Virus record (IMG/VR): IMGVR_UViG_3300037585_000501
Location: 1 to 25,671 of that record
Source of the DNA: a virus
DNA length: 25,671 nucleotides
Reading direction: 5' to 3' (one strand)
Under the pieces are notes generated by a model, which did not search any database, was not told the DNA's origin, and was given only the letters and a program-made list of their open reading frames with translations. A program made the translations under genes and the position numbers. Positions 1 to 8,593 of the stretch are shown one piece after another (the stretch's first letter is position 1; each line of letters opens with the position of its first letter).

Positions 1-785
1 TTCTGCTTGGCCTCCTCGCGTGTGACGCCCGCATTAAATAGGTTACGCACATTCCAGTCGTGAATGTCTTCTAGGGGCACCTCAGAGCCTCCTAGTGCCA
101 TAAGTGTTCGCACCTCAGCAGCATTGAAGTCTAGCTCCACGAACCAGTCGTTGGTCGGCTTGACGATAGAACGAAAATCCTTGTCCATCGTCATAACGGG
201 GAACGAGTTCTTCTGGGTTGTCAAGCGACCGGTCTTTGTTCCGTTGATGTTATAGCGGCAATACGGGTCAATCTGGCTAAACTTCTTCATTGCCTTCCGA
301 AACTTGGCCAAATGGGCCTGATTAGAGAGGGATGATACGTCAATGTTTAGCTTTTGGTGTCGTATGCGTGCCAATACCTTGGTCAAATCGACCATAAAGT
401 CATAGTTTTGCGGTTTTTCGTAGTTTTCAAAGACATATTGCGTGATTTTGTTGCGGATTTCGCAATATTCAAGCAAAAATGGCTTCGGAACAAGGTCAAA
501 AAAACAATTCTCGTTCATGTTGACCTTAGCCAGCACAAACGAGCGATAATAAGCCTTTAACTTGTCCTCGACAGCGATCCAATCGTCGATCAGGAAAGCT
601 GGACAAGCGTCATTAAGACTCCGATTTCCGCAGTAAATACTGCCGTAGTCCACACCATCTTCTTCAAGATACTCGGCGTATTTCCACGTCCGGACGCATC
701 CACTTGGGATGTCCTCGAAATACAGGTTTCCATCTTTATATACTCCTACACATTCGCCCTTATCGTCGAGCGTTTGAAAATACAT
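1..785 (-). CDS. Family A (PolI-like) DNA polymerase, N-terminal part, cut by the left edge
   Basis: This open frame starts at ATG 785 and runs off the left edge after 261 codons. Family A polymerase motifs are visible. TGRLTT at about residues 185-190 matches Klenow TGRLSS. The motif A equivalent LDFNAAEVRTL gives D219 (Klenow D705, catalytic metal ligand) and E224 (E710). DIH at 240-242 matches the Klenow DIH before the O-helix. The O-helix and the C-terminal HDE motif are outside the window. Only about 220 residues precede motif A and no DnaQ-type exonuclease motif is seen, so the protein appears to begin with the polymerase domain. If proofreading exists, it would come from another gene. 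The start follows GGGGGA and lies 22 nt after the tail-structural gene. Its role would be phage genome replication. The family assignment is secure; the complete architecture is not. Confidence 0.9.
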   Translation of the reverse strand, partial: MYFQTLDDKGECVGVYKDGNLYFEDIPSGCVRTWKYAEYLEEDGVDYGSIYCGNRSLNDACPAFLIDDWIAVEDKLKAYYRSFVLAKVNMNENCFFDLVPKPFLLEYCEIRNKITQYVFENYEKPQNYDFMVDLTKVLARIRHQKLNIDVSSLSNQAHLAKFRKAMKKFSQIDPYCRYNINGTKTGRLTTQKNSFPVMTMDKDFRSIVKPTNDWFVELDFNAAEVRTLMALGGSEVPLEDIHDWNVRNLFNAGVTREEAKQ

Positions 786-801
786 TCGTCCCCCACGGAC
801 C

Positions 802-813
802 TACTAATTAGTA
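802..813. promoter_or_regulatory. Perfect 12-bp palindrome before the DNA polymerase gene
   Basis: TACTAATTAGTA is a perfect 12-bp inverted repeat. It overlaps the stop codon of the 443-aa gene and ends 17 bp before the polymerase start. TATACT just upstream on the minus strand could be a -10 box, but no convincing -35 box accompanies it. It could be an operator or part of a promoter for the replication gene. It could also be chance in AT-rich sequence. Confidence 0.25.
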
Positions 814-2139
814 TACTACAAAGTTTGATGCCTGAACACTTCGTTGCACCGTCTCTTTTACATCACTCTCTAGTCCAAGACCCTCTTCGGCAAAATCAAG
901 TCTTGTAACATCGTAGAACGTAGAGCCGTTAAAATGCTCAACATTGTCAAACTTAGATATAGTATAACTCATCGCTGAGCCTCTGTCAACCCTTTTTACT
1001 AAATCGGTTGCATTTTCTATGATATTATTGAGGACAGTTTCACTATAATTAAGTTCACTCTCAATGTTTCTGATCCTGATATACTTGTCCAGCCACCAAC
1101 TATCGTCATAAGAGGTTGGCAACTTGACAGGGTTAACCTTTTTTCTTGTGATTATTTTTGTTTTTGTCGAACATTTATTAAAAACTGTTTTTGCTGAATG
1201 TTGTGTTGTGGTCGCACCGGGTTCTTTTACAACTGTACGGAATCGGTATTCAACAATCGAGTTATAGAATTTTGTCATCATGTCTGCGATCGATGGAATA
1301 TCATCATTGTACGTTTGAGTAAAGGCTACAGCAAGAACATAATTTGATCCACCAGCAAATCCAAAAGTGTTCTCGATGTAAGGGGTCATTTGCGGGGAAT
1401 TTAAATCTGCAATAAGACGCCAAGGAATATTCTTATCAATTATAAAACCGTATGAAGAGGCTAAGTTTTTAAAGTACTCAAAATTTCTCTGGCTGAGATA
1501 TGCGTCAGCCTTGTATTGATCTACATCGTATGGAGCATTATCAATCTCCAGAGCAAGACCACTGTTCAGAGGAGAATAATTTCTCGTTAAAAAATACATT
1601 GATCGAGTTATTGGTAAAGAAGCAGCAGTATCCTCAACATACTCCATAAAAACATCTGCAAATGACTCAAAATTGTGAATCCTCTTGAGAGCATTTTTAG
1701 AAAGAACATAGTTCTTAAACTGCTGGATCCTAGCGTCCAAAAGACGACGATAACTGTCAAAAGGGTTAATATAAGATTTTTTGACCACCAATTCAGTAAG
1801 CGCAGGGGCATTTCTATTAATGTTACCCAGTGCTAAATCTCTATCAAATTTAGCCTTCATATCGGTAAAAGCATCAACCACAAAGTTTAGACCAACTTTA
1901 TTAGATGTAGGGTTACCGAAACTTTGCAATAATCTTTGTTTTACGAAAAGTGGGTTATTGTTTTCGTCAATACGGCCTATAAAGATTCTTTCATCAAGAT
2001 TTAAGTCTTTAATTTGATTTGTCTCAAGAGTCAAATCATTGACGCGATCAAGGAGAGTTAACGCACGAACGGAATAACGAGCACGTTCGGTAATCATTTG
2101 TCTTGCTGGTAGGTTGTTTCTTCCGTTATATATTGCCAT
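808..2139 (-). CDS. Putative virion/baseplate structural protein (443 aa)
   Basis: No named family is recognised. The 443-aa product is soluble-looking, rich in Asn, Asp, Tyr and Phe, with no signal peptide or membrane segment. The segment around residues 225-260 (SYGFIIDKNIPWRLIADL, then NSPQM) resembles, from memory, structural proteins that follow baseplate hub genes in marine T4-like phages. A short basic stretch (TKTKIITRKK) lies in the last third. The start is ATG 2139, 13 nt after the hub-like gene stops, with AGGGGGA as ribosome-binding site. It is the last gene of the tail cluster before the DNA polymerase. Position and style suggest a baseplate or tail-fibre-proximal component. The exact role is unknown. 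Confidence 0.65.
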   Translation of the reverse strand: MAIYNGRNNLPARQMITERARYSVRALTLLDRVNDLTLETNQIKDLNLDERIFIGRIDENNNPLFVKQRLLQSFGNPTSNKVGLNFVVDAFTDMKAKFDRDLALGNINRNAPALTELVVKKSYINPFDSYRRLLDARIQQFKNYVLSKNALKRIHNFESFADVFMEYVEDTAASLPITRSMYFLTRNYSPLNSGLALEIDNAPYDVDQYKADAYLSQRNFEYFKNLASSYGFIIDKNIPWRLIADLNSPQMTPYIENTFGFAGGSNYVLAVAFTQTYNDDIPSIADMMTKFYNSIVEYRFRTVVKEPGATTTQHSAKTVFNKCSTKTKIITRKKVNPVKLPTSYDDSWWLDKYIRIRNIESELNYSETVLNNIIENATDLVKRVDRGSAMSYTISKFDNVEHFNGSTFYDVTRLDFAEEGLGLESDVKETVQRSVQASNFVVY

Positions 2140-2152
2140 TATTGTTGTCCCC

Positions 2153-5100
2153 CTATGGTATTACCGTCACATCTGGCCAGTCCGGTCTTGTGCCGGGATC
2201 TTGCCATCTTGCTTTAACTGTTGTTGTATATACTCCGCTGTCAGATATAGAGTTTGCTACTTCTGTTATTAGGTGATAACCTCCGAGGCCCATAATGTTA
2301 GCATAAGACCTTTGACGAGCAGGAGCCTGTCCCATATCAGCCCAAGATGGACCTGCTCCAAGAGCCTCTGCATCAATATACAAGTATTGTCCTATCTTAA
2401 ACAAATTGTTCCCAACCATCTCAATGGACACATCAAACGCATTAGATAATTGGTTAAGCAACAACCCCCCTTCTGATGCAAATTGCGCTTCTGGTAGGAA
2501 TTCTTGATTTGTCTTTGCAAACTTCATTGTTTTAATAAGGCCGCGATCGGCGCCAAAGGCTGTGTGGTAGATGCCTCTTCTTAAATCAGCATCGTATTCG
2601 CCATTTAGTGAGTTCGGGTCTATTGTCTGGGTTCCGATGAAAAGATACTCAAACACATCTTTTTGTTGTTCTCTACAGTTACCTAGTATTGGATTGTCCG
2701 GAAGGATTAAGGCTGGATCTATTGTTCTGTAAGTGCTTTCTCCTGCTATCTCCCTAGCATCAATAGCTGCTTCCTCATCTGGGCCACGGTTTACGACCAT
2801 AATGGGGGCTGCTTCTGCGAGGCCTATCACCCGAAATACATTCGTGTCTTCAATATTTTCAGGCGAGTTTGCCATCATTGCTTGTGTTGTAGTGGACGTA
2901 TCAATAAGGCCACCAAAGCATTTCGTTCCAAGAGTGTTTATAATCAATGAAGATATTAGGTGATTTACAAACTCAAAGAAAGGATAATTATCTGAGTCTT
3001 TCGCTAATACATTTTCTACCATAAACTCGTTAAAAAGTGGGACAGAGATTGGAATGTGTGCTAAATTAATGGTTTGATTTTTCCCGGTTGCTTTCAGCCT
3101 AGCGTCTATATTCCCAAGTATTACCCTAAAATTATCTAGCACGTTCTTGACTGTTGGTGGTGGTGTTGTTTTCTTAAATCCTATAGCAGATAAAAGATCT
3201 GACCGGTCACTTGAAACATCCTCTCCGGAGAAGTATTGTCTAACTACCTCCCCCAGTGCGCCAGCCCCGGCACCGTCGCCGGCTTGCCCGGCCAGTTCAA
3301 CTCGCTCTAGGTTTGTCAAGGTTGCACTAGTAATTCCCCCTCCTTCAAATGTGTCCTCTCCTGTTATACTATCTAACACAACAGCCAATAAATCACCTAA
3401 AAAGATATAACTGATCGTATTTACCATCCTTACCCCTATATCCTTTTCAACAATCTCCTCTTGGATTGATTGGGTTAGTGCTTCTTGTGTTGGGGACACA
3501 ATTCTTGCAAACAGTTCTCCAAAATTCTCTGGCCTAAGTGGATCCGAGGTCCTATCGACAGGATCCGAATATGCTTCTTTAGAAGATGTAAGTCCTCCGG
3601 TTTGCACTAGAGATAAAGACACAGGGGCTGGAAGTACGGAGACCGATAAATCTGTAGCCCAGTTTGTGTATGTTAATTTTTCAGCAGGCGTCATCGTATA
3701 TGTATGAACTGCGCCGCCCGTATCAAGTTTATCAAATATGTGTGCAAAAAACAATTGTTTGTTTGAGACATACATTTTTGAAATCGCTAACTCTAAATTT
3801 TCCTGTATCTTGTCGGCGTTATCAATGTTTTTCTTATTATTGTTTACATATTTAACTGCATTTTCGGCATCCTCAAGAGATATGCTTGCTGATGTATTTC
3901 CTTTCAACAGCGGTATTTCATCGCGCTGGTCTTGGTCTATGTTTGATATGCTTACTTGCATTAGGGCTGCGCTGGCGCCACCATAAGGCAATAGAACATT
4001 CATCATCTTATCATTCATCAAGGCGTCAAGACGGCCTCGAAGATTAATTGTTAAATCAACCGATCCATCATCGTTAAATTCAAATTTATGATCAGTTGGG
4101 CTTAATAATAAAATATCTTTGTGACAATTTACTGCTTCTTGAAATTGACCATCGCTGTCGAACGTTCCAAAAGTCTTGCCGCCTCCGTTATAGCCAACTT
4201 CGACCCTAATCTCATAACATTCCGGAGAAAAGTTTTTATAATTCAAATTTCTTTGATCAATGTCGCGACAATCAGGTTGCAGTACAAAGTCTAGGAATCT
4301 ATATTCGCCCGGATTAATATATGATAAAGTAGAACTACCTTGCATCACGTTAGTGCTGGTTCTTTTCCTAACATACGCGCTAAAGTGTTGTGCAGTTAGG
4401 TTTATACTCGCGGCAATTTCTCTTGTCGCTGTAAACGGGTCTGATCCAACAAATTCCCAATCAAAAGATTTTAAACCTACATCGTCGCCTCTTATAAACT
4501 TTTCTTGTGTTGCACCAAGAAAATCTAAATCTATTTTATTACTAAGGCCCATGCCTACTTTAGTAGTTGGGCTAAACTCAAACTCAACGACTGATTTATC
4601 GTCGCCTTCTCTGTAAACCTTAAAAAACCTTAACCTTGGGATAAGTTGGGATATCTCAGAGGATTGCATATTTGCAATCTTATCACCGTGCTTCTTAAGA
4701 GCCAACTTGTTTGTAATACTGCTTTCAGTGCTGTCATCAGCCACAAGATACATTCTAGTGGTATTTTTACTTTTTGAAAAATATCCCGAGGTTTGGATCG
4801 TATTAGTTCTTCGGGCTGCTGGGCCTGTGGTTGTAGTTCCGAGGCCTCTGGATCCAAGTCCTCTCGCTTGATTATAAAAAGTCCTTGGAGGACTTACACC
4901 TGTCGCAGCAGCAGAAGTTCCAGCCAATAACTGCCTGTGGAACTTACTAAATGGCTCAAGGTTATAAAGAAGAAAACACTGGTGTGCTAATCTTACTGTT
5001 TTGGCACCCAAGGCCGGTGCGGTGAGGGGGTTTCCGAATATACCTCCTTCTGAAAGCTCTATCGCTTCGCCGCCTGCAAGAGCACTGTTTGCACCTAGCA

Positions 5101-5482
5101 CTGCCTCTTGGACGCGCTGATTCTCAGAATCAGTGATAGTAGGATCGCCCAGAACATCATTCAAAGCTAGCTTTGCAGCGTTAAATTCGGCTTGCTGTGC
5201 TGAGGTTAGTGTGCTTGCTTCATTACCAGCGTAGCCCTTCTCTACGATTTCTGATAGGCCAGCGATATATGAAGCCTTTTGATTCTCATTAAACTGTACA
5301 TCAATATCAGGTGTACGAATTCGCACGGTGCCGGTACTTCGACCCTGATATGTACCCTTGCTCTGATTAGTATAAGGGAACCAAGTATCATACCAGCTTG
5401 GGTCTATCAGACTGTTGTCGCCAAGTTCGGACCCGAGAATAGACTTAAATTGGTTCCCGCTGGCCTCATATCCTCCAGCCAT
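2153..5482 (-). CDS. Large baseplate hub-like structural protein (1109 aa)
   Basis: This 1109-aa protein follows the LysM/gp53-like gene by 2 nt, the position where contractile-tail phages usually encode the hub. The N-terminal quarter is rich in Gly, Ser and Thr. The middle contains beta-rich stretches such as KVYREGDDKSVVEFEFSP and HKFEFNDDGSVDLTINLRGR, followed by a long helical region. The C-terminal part, from about residue 990, contains FDVSIEMVGNNLFKIGQ and ends with a GLGGYHLITEV...VYTTTVKARW block. From memory, such blocks end hub/spike-base proteins of marine T4-like phages. It is far longer than T4 gp27 (about 390 aa) and may combine several hub functions. No lysozyme-like catalytic motif was recognised. 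The structural role is reasonably sure; gp27 equivalence is inference. Confidence 0.65.
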   Translation of the reverse strand: MAGGYEASGNQFKSILGSELGDNSLIDPSWYDTWFPYTNQSKGTYQGRSTGTVRIRTPDIDVQFNENQKASYIAGLSEIVEKGYAGNEASTLTSAQQAEFNAAKLALNDVLGDPTITDSENQRVQEAVLGANSALAGGEAIELSEGGIFGNPLTAPALGAKTVRLAHQCFLLYNLEPFSKFHRQLLAGTSAAATGVSPPRTFYNQARGLGSRGLGTTTTGPAARRTNTIQTSGYFSKSKNTTRMYLVADDSTESSITNKLALKKHGDKIANMQSSEISQLIPRLRFFKVYREGDDKSVVEFEFSPTTKVGMGLSNKIDLDFLGATQEKFIRGDDVGLKSFDWEFVGSDPFTATREIAASINLTAQHFSAYVRKRTSTNVMQGSSTLSYINPGEYRFLDFVLQPDCRDIDQRNLNYKNFSPECYEIRVEVGYNGGGKTFGTFDSDGQFQEAVNCHKDILLLSPTDHKFEFNDDGSVDLTINLRGRLDALMNDKMMNVLLPYGGASAALMQVSISNIDQDQRDEIPLLKGNTSASISLEDAENAVKYVNNNKKNIDNADKIQENLELAISKMYVSNKQLFFAHIFDKLDTGGAVHTYTMTPAEKLTYTNWATDLSVSVLPAPVSLSLVQTGGLTSSKEAYSDPVDRTSDPLRPENFGELFARIVSPTQEALTQSIQEEIVEKDIGVRMVNTISYIFLGDLLAVVLDSITGEDTFEGGGITSATLTNLERVELAGQAGDGAGAGALGEVVRQYFSGEDVSSDRSDLLSAIGFKKTTPPPTVKNVLDNFRVILGNIDARLKATGKNQTINLAHIPISVPLFNEFMVENVLAKDSDNYPFFEFVNHLISSLIINTLGTKCFGGLIDTSTTTQAMMANSPENIEDTNVFRVIGLAEAAPIMVVNRGPDEEAAIDAREIAGESTYRTIDPALILPDNPILGNCREQQKDVFEYLFIGTQTIDPNSLNGEYDADLRRGIYHTAFGADRGLIKTMKFAKTNQEFLPEAQFASEGGLLLNQLSNAFDVSIEMVGNNLFKIGQYLYIDAEALGAGPSWADMGQAPARQRSYANIMGLGGYHLITEVANSISDSGVYTTTVKARWQDPGTRPDWPDVTVIP

Positions 5483-5484
5483 TT

Positions 5485-5829
5485 TTACACCGTCCCGTAA
5501 TCAAAGAATGTAAGAACCTTATTTAAGGGCTGAGGCACATAAACCACATCGCCTGCTTTGAGCATTCCTTCGTTTGGCTTTTGGTTATACCAAGCCAGAA
5601 CCCACCATAATCTTGGGTCGCCATAAAATTGGTTCGCTAATTTATAATATTTGTCTCCCATTTTCCAGACGTGTCTAGAGGAAACAAATTTTCTTCTTAT
5701 CTTTTTAGTTAAAGGAGGCAATTTAGGTGTTGCATATTGTTTTACTCTAGATAAGCCACGCTTCTCAAGGAATTCTTCATAGAATTCATTTCTGTTAACA
5801 AAAGTATCTTCTCGTCCGTGTCTTGGCAT
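5485..5829 (-). CDS. LysM-containing, gp53-like baseplate protein (114 aa)
   Basis: This small basic protein has a LysM-like C-terminal domain at about residues 54-103. Its core, WKMGDKYYKLANQFYGDPRL, then WWVLAWYN and GDVVYVP, has the usual LysM order: helix, YG-D turn, WW helix, Asn, Pro-ended strand. T4 gp53 (baseplate wedge) and the LysM proteins of other contractile tails (XkdP/gpX type) share this pattern. They usually lie between tape measure and hub, as here. The start codon overlaps the upstream stop as TAATG, indicating translational coupling. In the virion it probably helps join the baseplate hub or wedge to the tube. The choice between a gp53-like wedge and an XkdP-like hub connector is open. 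Confidence 0.7.
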   Translation of the reverse strand: MPRHGREDTFVNRNEFYEEFLEKRGLSRVKQYATPKLPPLTKKIRRKFVSSRHVWKMGDKYYKLANQFYGDPRLWWVLAWYNQKPNEGMLKAGDVVYVPQPLNKVLTFFDYGTV

Positions 5830-6473
5830 TAGAAATTATCTCCTCCTACCCATTGAAATTTTCCGCTGCTATCCTCTACGAAGCCCGGAGTAACTGGGTG
5901 TAAAGGTATAAAGTCAAATCTAAAGTTATAATCTTGAAAATCTACTATTGAATCTTTATTATACGAGATCCTAACTAACGGTGAGTCAAGTGGCGTAAAC
6001 CCTAGTCCCGGTGTCATACCGTATGATTCCATAACACACAATAAGTAGCCGCTTGAGTCTATAGGAGAGTGAATCAAGCCGGGCAATTTAACTGCCACCA
6101 AGGGTGGGCGCTGAATAAGAAGCGCATTAGGTATCGTGGCCGCTGCTTCATAAGTAGGGTATAGTATTTTCTTTATTTTTTCATGAAGGCTAGAACCGCC
6201 GGACGCGTCGGCTGTGAGACCTATAGCAAGAGTTATCCTTCGCGATGTACCTTGGTAGTTTACTATGGGGTCCATTCTACCAAAGGTATTTGTTGTGCTA
6301 TATCTCGGGTCATAGTTGTCTTGAAACTCAGATAAGTATAAGTTGCCCGTCGTTAGACCAAAATTAATTTTATACGTTACGTCTGTAATTTTTATATTGC
6401 CATTCGCGTCACTACTAAAACCGTGGATGGGAACCATCTGTAAAGCCGCTGCACTATTTACATTGGACGGCAT
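5829..6473 (-). CDS. Putative baseplate/tube-initiation protein (214 aa)
   Basis: This 214-aa protein lies directly downstream of the tape measure (3-nt gap, SD GGGGGAA) and overlaps the LysM gene as TAATG. The sequence is beta-rich without membrane segments. A helical stretch (LHEKIKKILYPTYE) is followed by strands around PPLVAVKL, SGYLLCVMESYGM and YNFRFDFIPLHP. A helix followed by strands ending in a F-x-F-x-P-LHP block is reminiscent of small baseplate hub or tail-tube-initiator proteins. No family was firmly recognised. The position between tape measure and LysM/hub genes supports a baseplate component or the initiator of tube polymerisation. Confidence 0.6.
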   Translation of the reverse strand: MPSNVNSAAALQMVPIHGFSSDANGNIKITDVTYKINFGLTTGNLYLSEFQDNYDPRYSTTNTFGRMDPIVNYQGTSRRITLAIGLTADASGGSSLHEKIKKILYPTYEAAATIPNALLIQRPPLVAVKLPGLIHSPIDSSGYLLCVMESYGMTPGLGFTPLDSPLVRISYNKDSIVDFQDYNFRFDFIPLHPVTPGFVEDSSGKFQWVGGDNF

Positions 6474-6476
6474 GTG

Positions 6477-8582
6477 TTAGTTCCCCCTTGTTGTAACTTG
6501 ATTATTGATAAATGCATTAACAATAGAGTCATAAAGAGTACTCTTTTGTCCATTAACATAATTAGTTGCCTCGACAGAATTCACAGCAGTCTGGAACTCC
6601 GTGCCATCAATAGACAAAGATATGTTAATAGTTGGTGGCGGGCCTGCGGGGGCTGCGGAGGCGGCTGCTGTAGCCTCAACCGTGGCGGGTGTATTCGTTG
6701 CTCCTGTCATAGCGAGAGCGCCGGCGCTGACTGTTGTAGCAGCCATCGTTGCCGTGTAAGCCATGGCTTTCGTAGTGCTTAGTTCGTTAATAGAAGCAAC
6801 GATACTCGCTATTTCGATTGCCATTGATTGTAAGTTTTTAATCATACCGTCACCAAATATAGAATTAAATGCGGTACCAAGGGCGATTGCGGCAATTGCT
6901 GCGAGGCTAAATGCTCCGGCGAGGGGCAAAATGACAGGCATAAGGCCCAAGGCTGCTGGTGTAAGGAACAGGAAGGCAGCGGCGAGCAAGCCAAGAACCA
7001 CTAAAATACTCGGTGAGAAACCATAGTATATACCTTGTGCTAAGTATGCCACGGCGGTGGCAACAAGCACAAATGGGTTCTTCAGCATAGTTTTGGTAAG
7101 TGCAGCAAAAGCGGTACCGAGCAGATAAATTGCAGGCACCATTAATCGGGCGCCAATAAGAGGCGCCAAAAGTTGGATGCCATCTGCAATTGTCTTTATC
7201 ACAGGTATAAAAACCTGAAATGACATTGCAAGACCACGACCGATTTGCATCAATTCTTCCATAACACCGTTAAACTCTCTTGTTTGTGCCTCAAGTTCTC
7301 TTAGTTCTTTAGCACTTTTCATTGGTTCATTTACCAAATCAATATCGCCATTCATCAACATAGCAAGTTGTGCTTCTCCGAGACCGGTTGCGCTGGCCAA
7401 TGCCTTTCTTTGATAATAGTCCATCTGGTCAAACGAAATACCCGCATTATCAATTCCTTGTTTAAGGAGCCTTAGTCTTTCTGTTGGGTCCGTGACCGAA
7501 ACCATCTGCACAGCGTTAAGGAAAGGTCCGCCGAGCAGTGCGTTTAGTCGCCCAACAGATTCGGCGGCTGTGTCGAAGCGATCAAATTGCTTGGTAAGGT
7601 CTAACAACTCACCCATCTCCATGCCGAGACTCTTAGCAGCAGCCTGCAAACCTCTAAACGCATCAACACCATTAGCACCAAGGGCCGCTATCTCATTCCC
7701 AAACTGTCCAAAATCTGTTGCAATCTTCTCAGCAGATACACCGAGATCTTGAGCGAAAGTAAACAATTCTCGTTGTAGTCTTGCTGCCTGATCAGCATTC
7801 ATGCCCATTGCTTTTGTTGCAAAGTTGAGATTATTGGCAGTGATTTCAGAACTAATTCCAAGTTCTTGCAATATAACAGTTGTTTCTGCTAATGCAGTTT
7901 GATCTTTTTTACTCATCGTGGTAAATTCAGACATATTTAAAAACAAAGATTGGAATGCCTGACCAGCCTCATCGGATGAGACGCCGGCGGTGTACAAAGA
8001 TCTTTCAAGGCCAGCAATTTGAGAGTTAAATGTTCCTGCTTGACCTGTTGCCCTATTAAAGGATACAGCAGCCTTATCTTGAGCAACGGCCAACTGTAGT
8101 GAATTAAAAATTAATGCGCCAAACAGGACTTTCGGGTTTTTTAATTTAGCAAGACCATCCGCCATACCCTTCATAGCGGCTTCTGGGTTTAGCAGACGTT
8201 CGCCAAGTAAGGTCGCGCCATCGGATATTCCAAAGATAGACTTAAGGGTGCCCTCTGTGGCTTGTTTTGTGTCCTGTGTAACAGCAAGGCGTTCTTTATC
8301 AAGAGATAAATCTCTTAGTTTTTTCTTATACAGGGCGTCAGATAGATTGTTTCTATCTTCTAGGAGTTGTTTTATGTCCTCTTCGAGTAATATCGCCTTT
8401 TGTTTATACTCTAATTCTTTTTCATCAATTCCTAATAAATCATCACCAACTTCTTTTAAGTTTTTTGCAAGATTGATTTCATCAGTTAACTTGTTGATCC
8501 TTTCTTGCACTGATAGGCTTCGCGCCTCTTCCAGCGCGGCGATTCTTCTTATAATGGCTTCTGTGTTACTCTCTTCGGACAT
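6477..8582 (-). CDS. Tail tape-measure protein (701 aa)
   Basis: Tape-measure proteins set tail length and are ejected with the DNA. The layout fits. Residues about 5-110 form a charged coiled coil. Residues 150-450 are long helical repeats rich in Ala, Gln, Leu and Gly. Residues about 450-570 contain several hydrophobic segments (for example SILVVLGLLAAAFLFL). An Ala/Thr/Pro-rich linker at 605-650 leads to a short beta C-terminus (TINISLSIDGTEF). The family norm of about 1.5 angstrom per residue predicts a tail near 100 nm, similar to T4 (gp29, 590 aa). The start ATG follows AGGGGG. It is preceded by the 331-aa gene and, further upstream, by a chaperone-like ORF. Confidence 0.85.
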   Translation of the reverse strand: MSEESNTEAIIRRIAALEEARSLSVQERINKLTDEINLAKNLKEVGDDLLGIDEKELEYKQKAILLEEDIKQLLEDRNNLSDALYKKKLRDLSLDKERLAVTQDTKQATEGTLKSIFGISDGATLLGERLLNPEAAMKGMADGLAKLKNPKVLFGALIFNSLQLAVAQDKAAVSFNRATGQAGTFNSQIAGLERSLYTAGVSSDEAGQAFQSLFLNMSEFTTMSKKDQTALAETTVILQELGISSEITANNLNFATKAMGMNADQAARLQRELFTFAQDLGVSAEKIATDFGQFGNEIAALGANGVDAFRGLQAAAKSLGMEMGELLDLTKQFDRFDTAAESVGRLNALLGGPFLNAVQMVSVTDPTERLRLLKQGIDNAGISFDQMDYYQRKALASATGLGEAQLAMLMNGDIDLVNEPMKSAKELRELEAQTREFNGVMEELMQIGRGLAMSFQVFIPVIKTIADGIQLLAPLIGARLMVPAIYLLGTAFAALTKTMLKNPFVLVATAVAYLAQGIYYGFSPSILVVLGLLAAAFLFLTPAALGLMPVILPLAGAFSLAAIAAIALGTAFNSIFGDGMIKNLQSMAIEIASIVASINELSTTKAMAYTATMAATTVSAGALAMTGATNTPATVEATAAASAAPAGPPPTINISLSIDGTEFQTAVNSVEATNYVNGQKSTLYDSIVNAFINNQVTTRGN

Positions 8583-8593
8583 TCAGTCGCCCC

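Noticed and set aside
64-560. Plus-strand ORFs at 64-255 and 354-560 near the left edge
   Set aside because: They are antisense to the family A polymerase frame, which is uninterrupted through 1-785 and has recognisable motifs.
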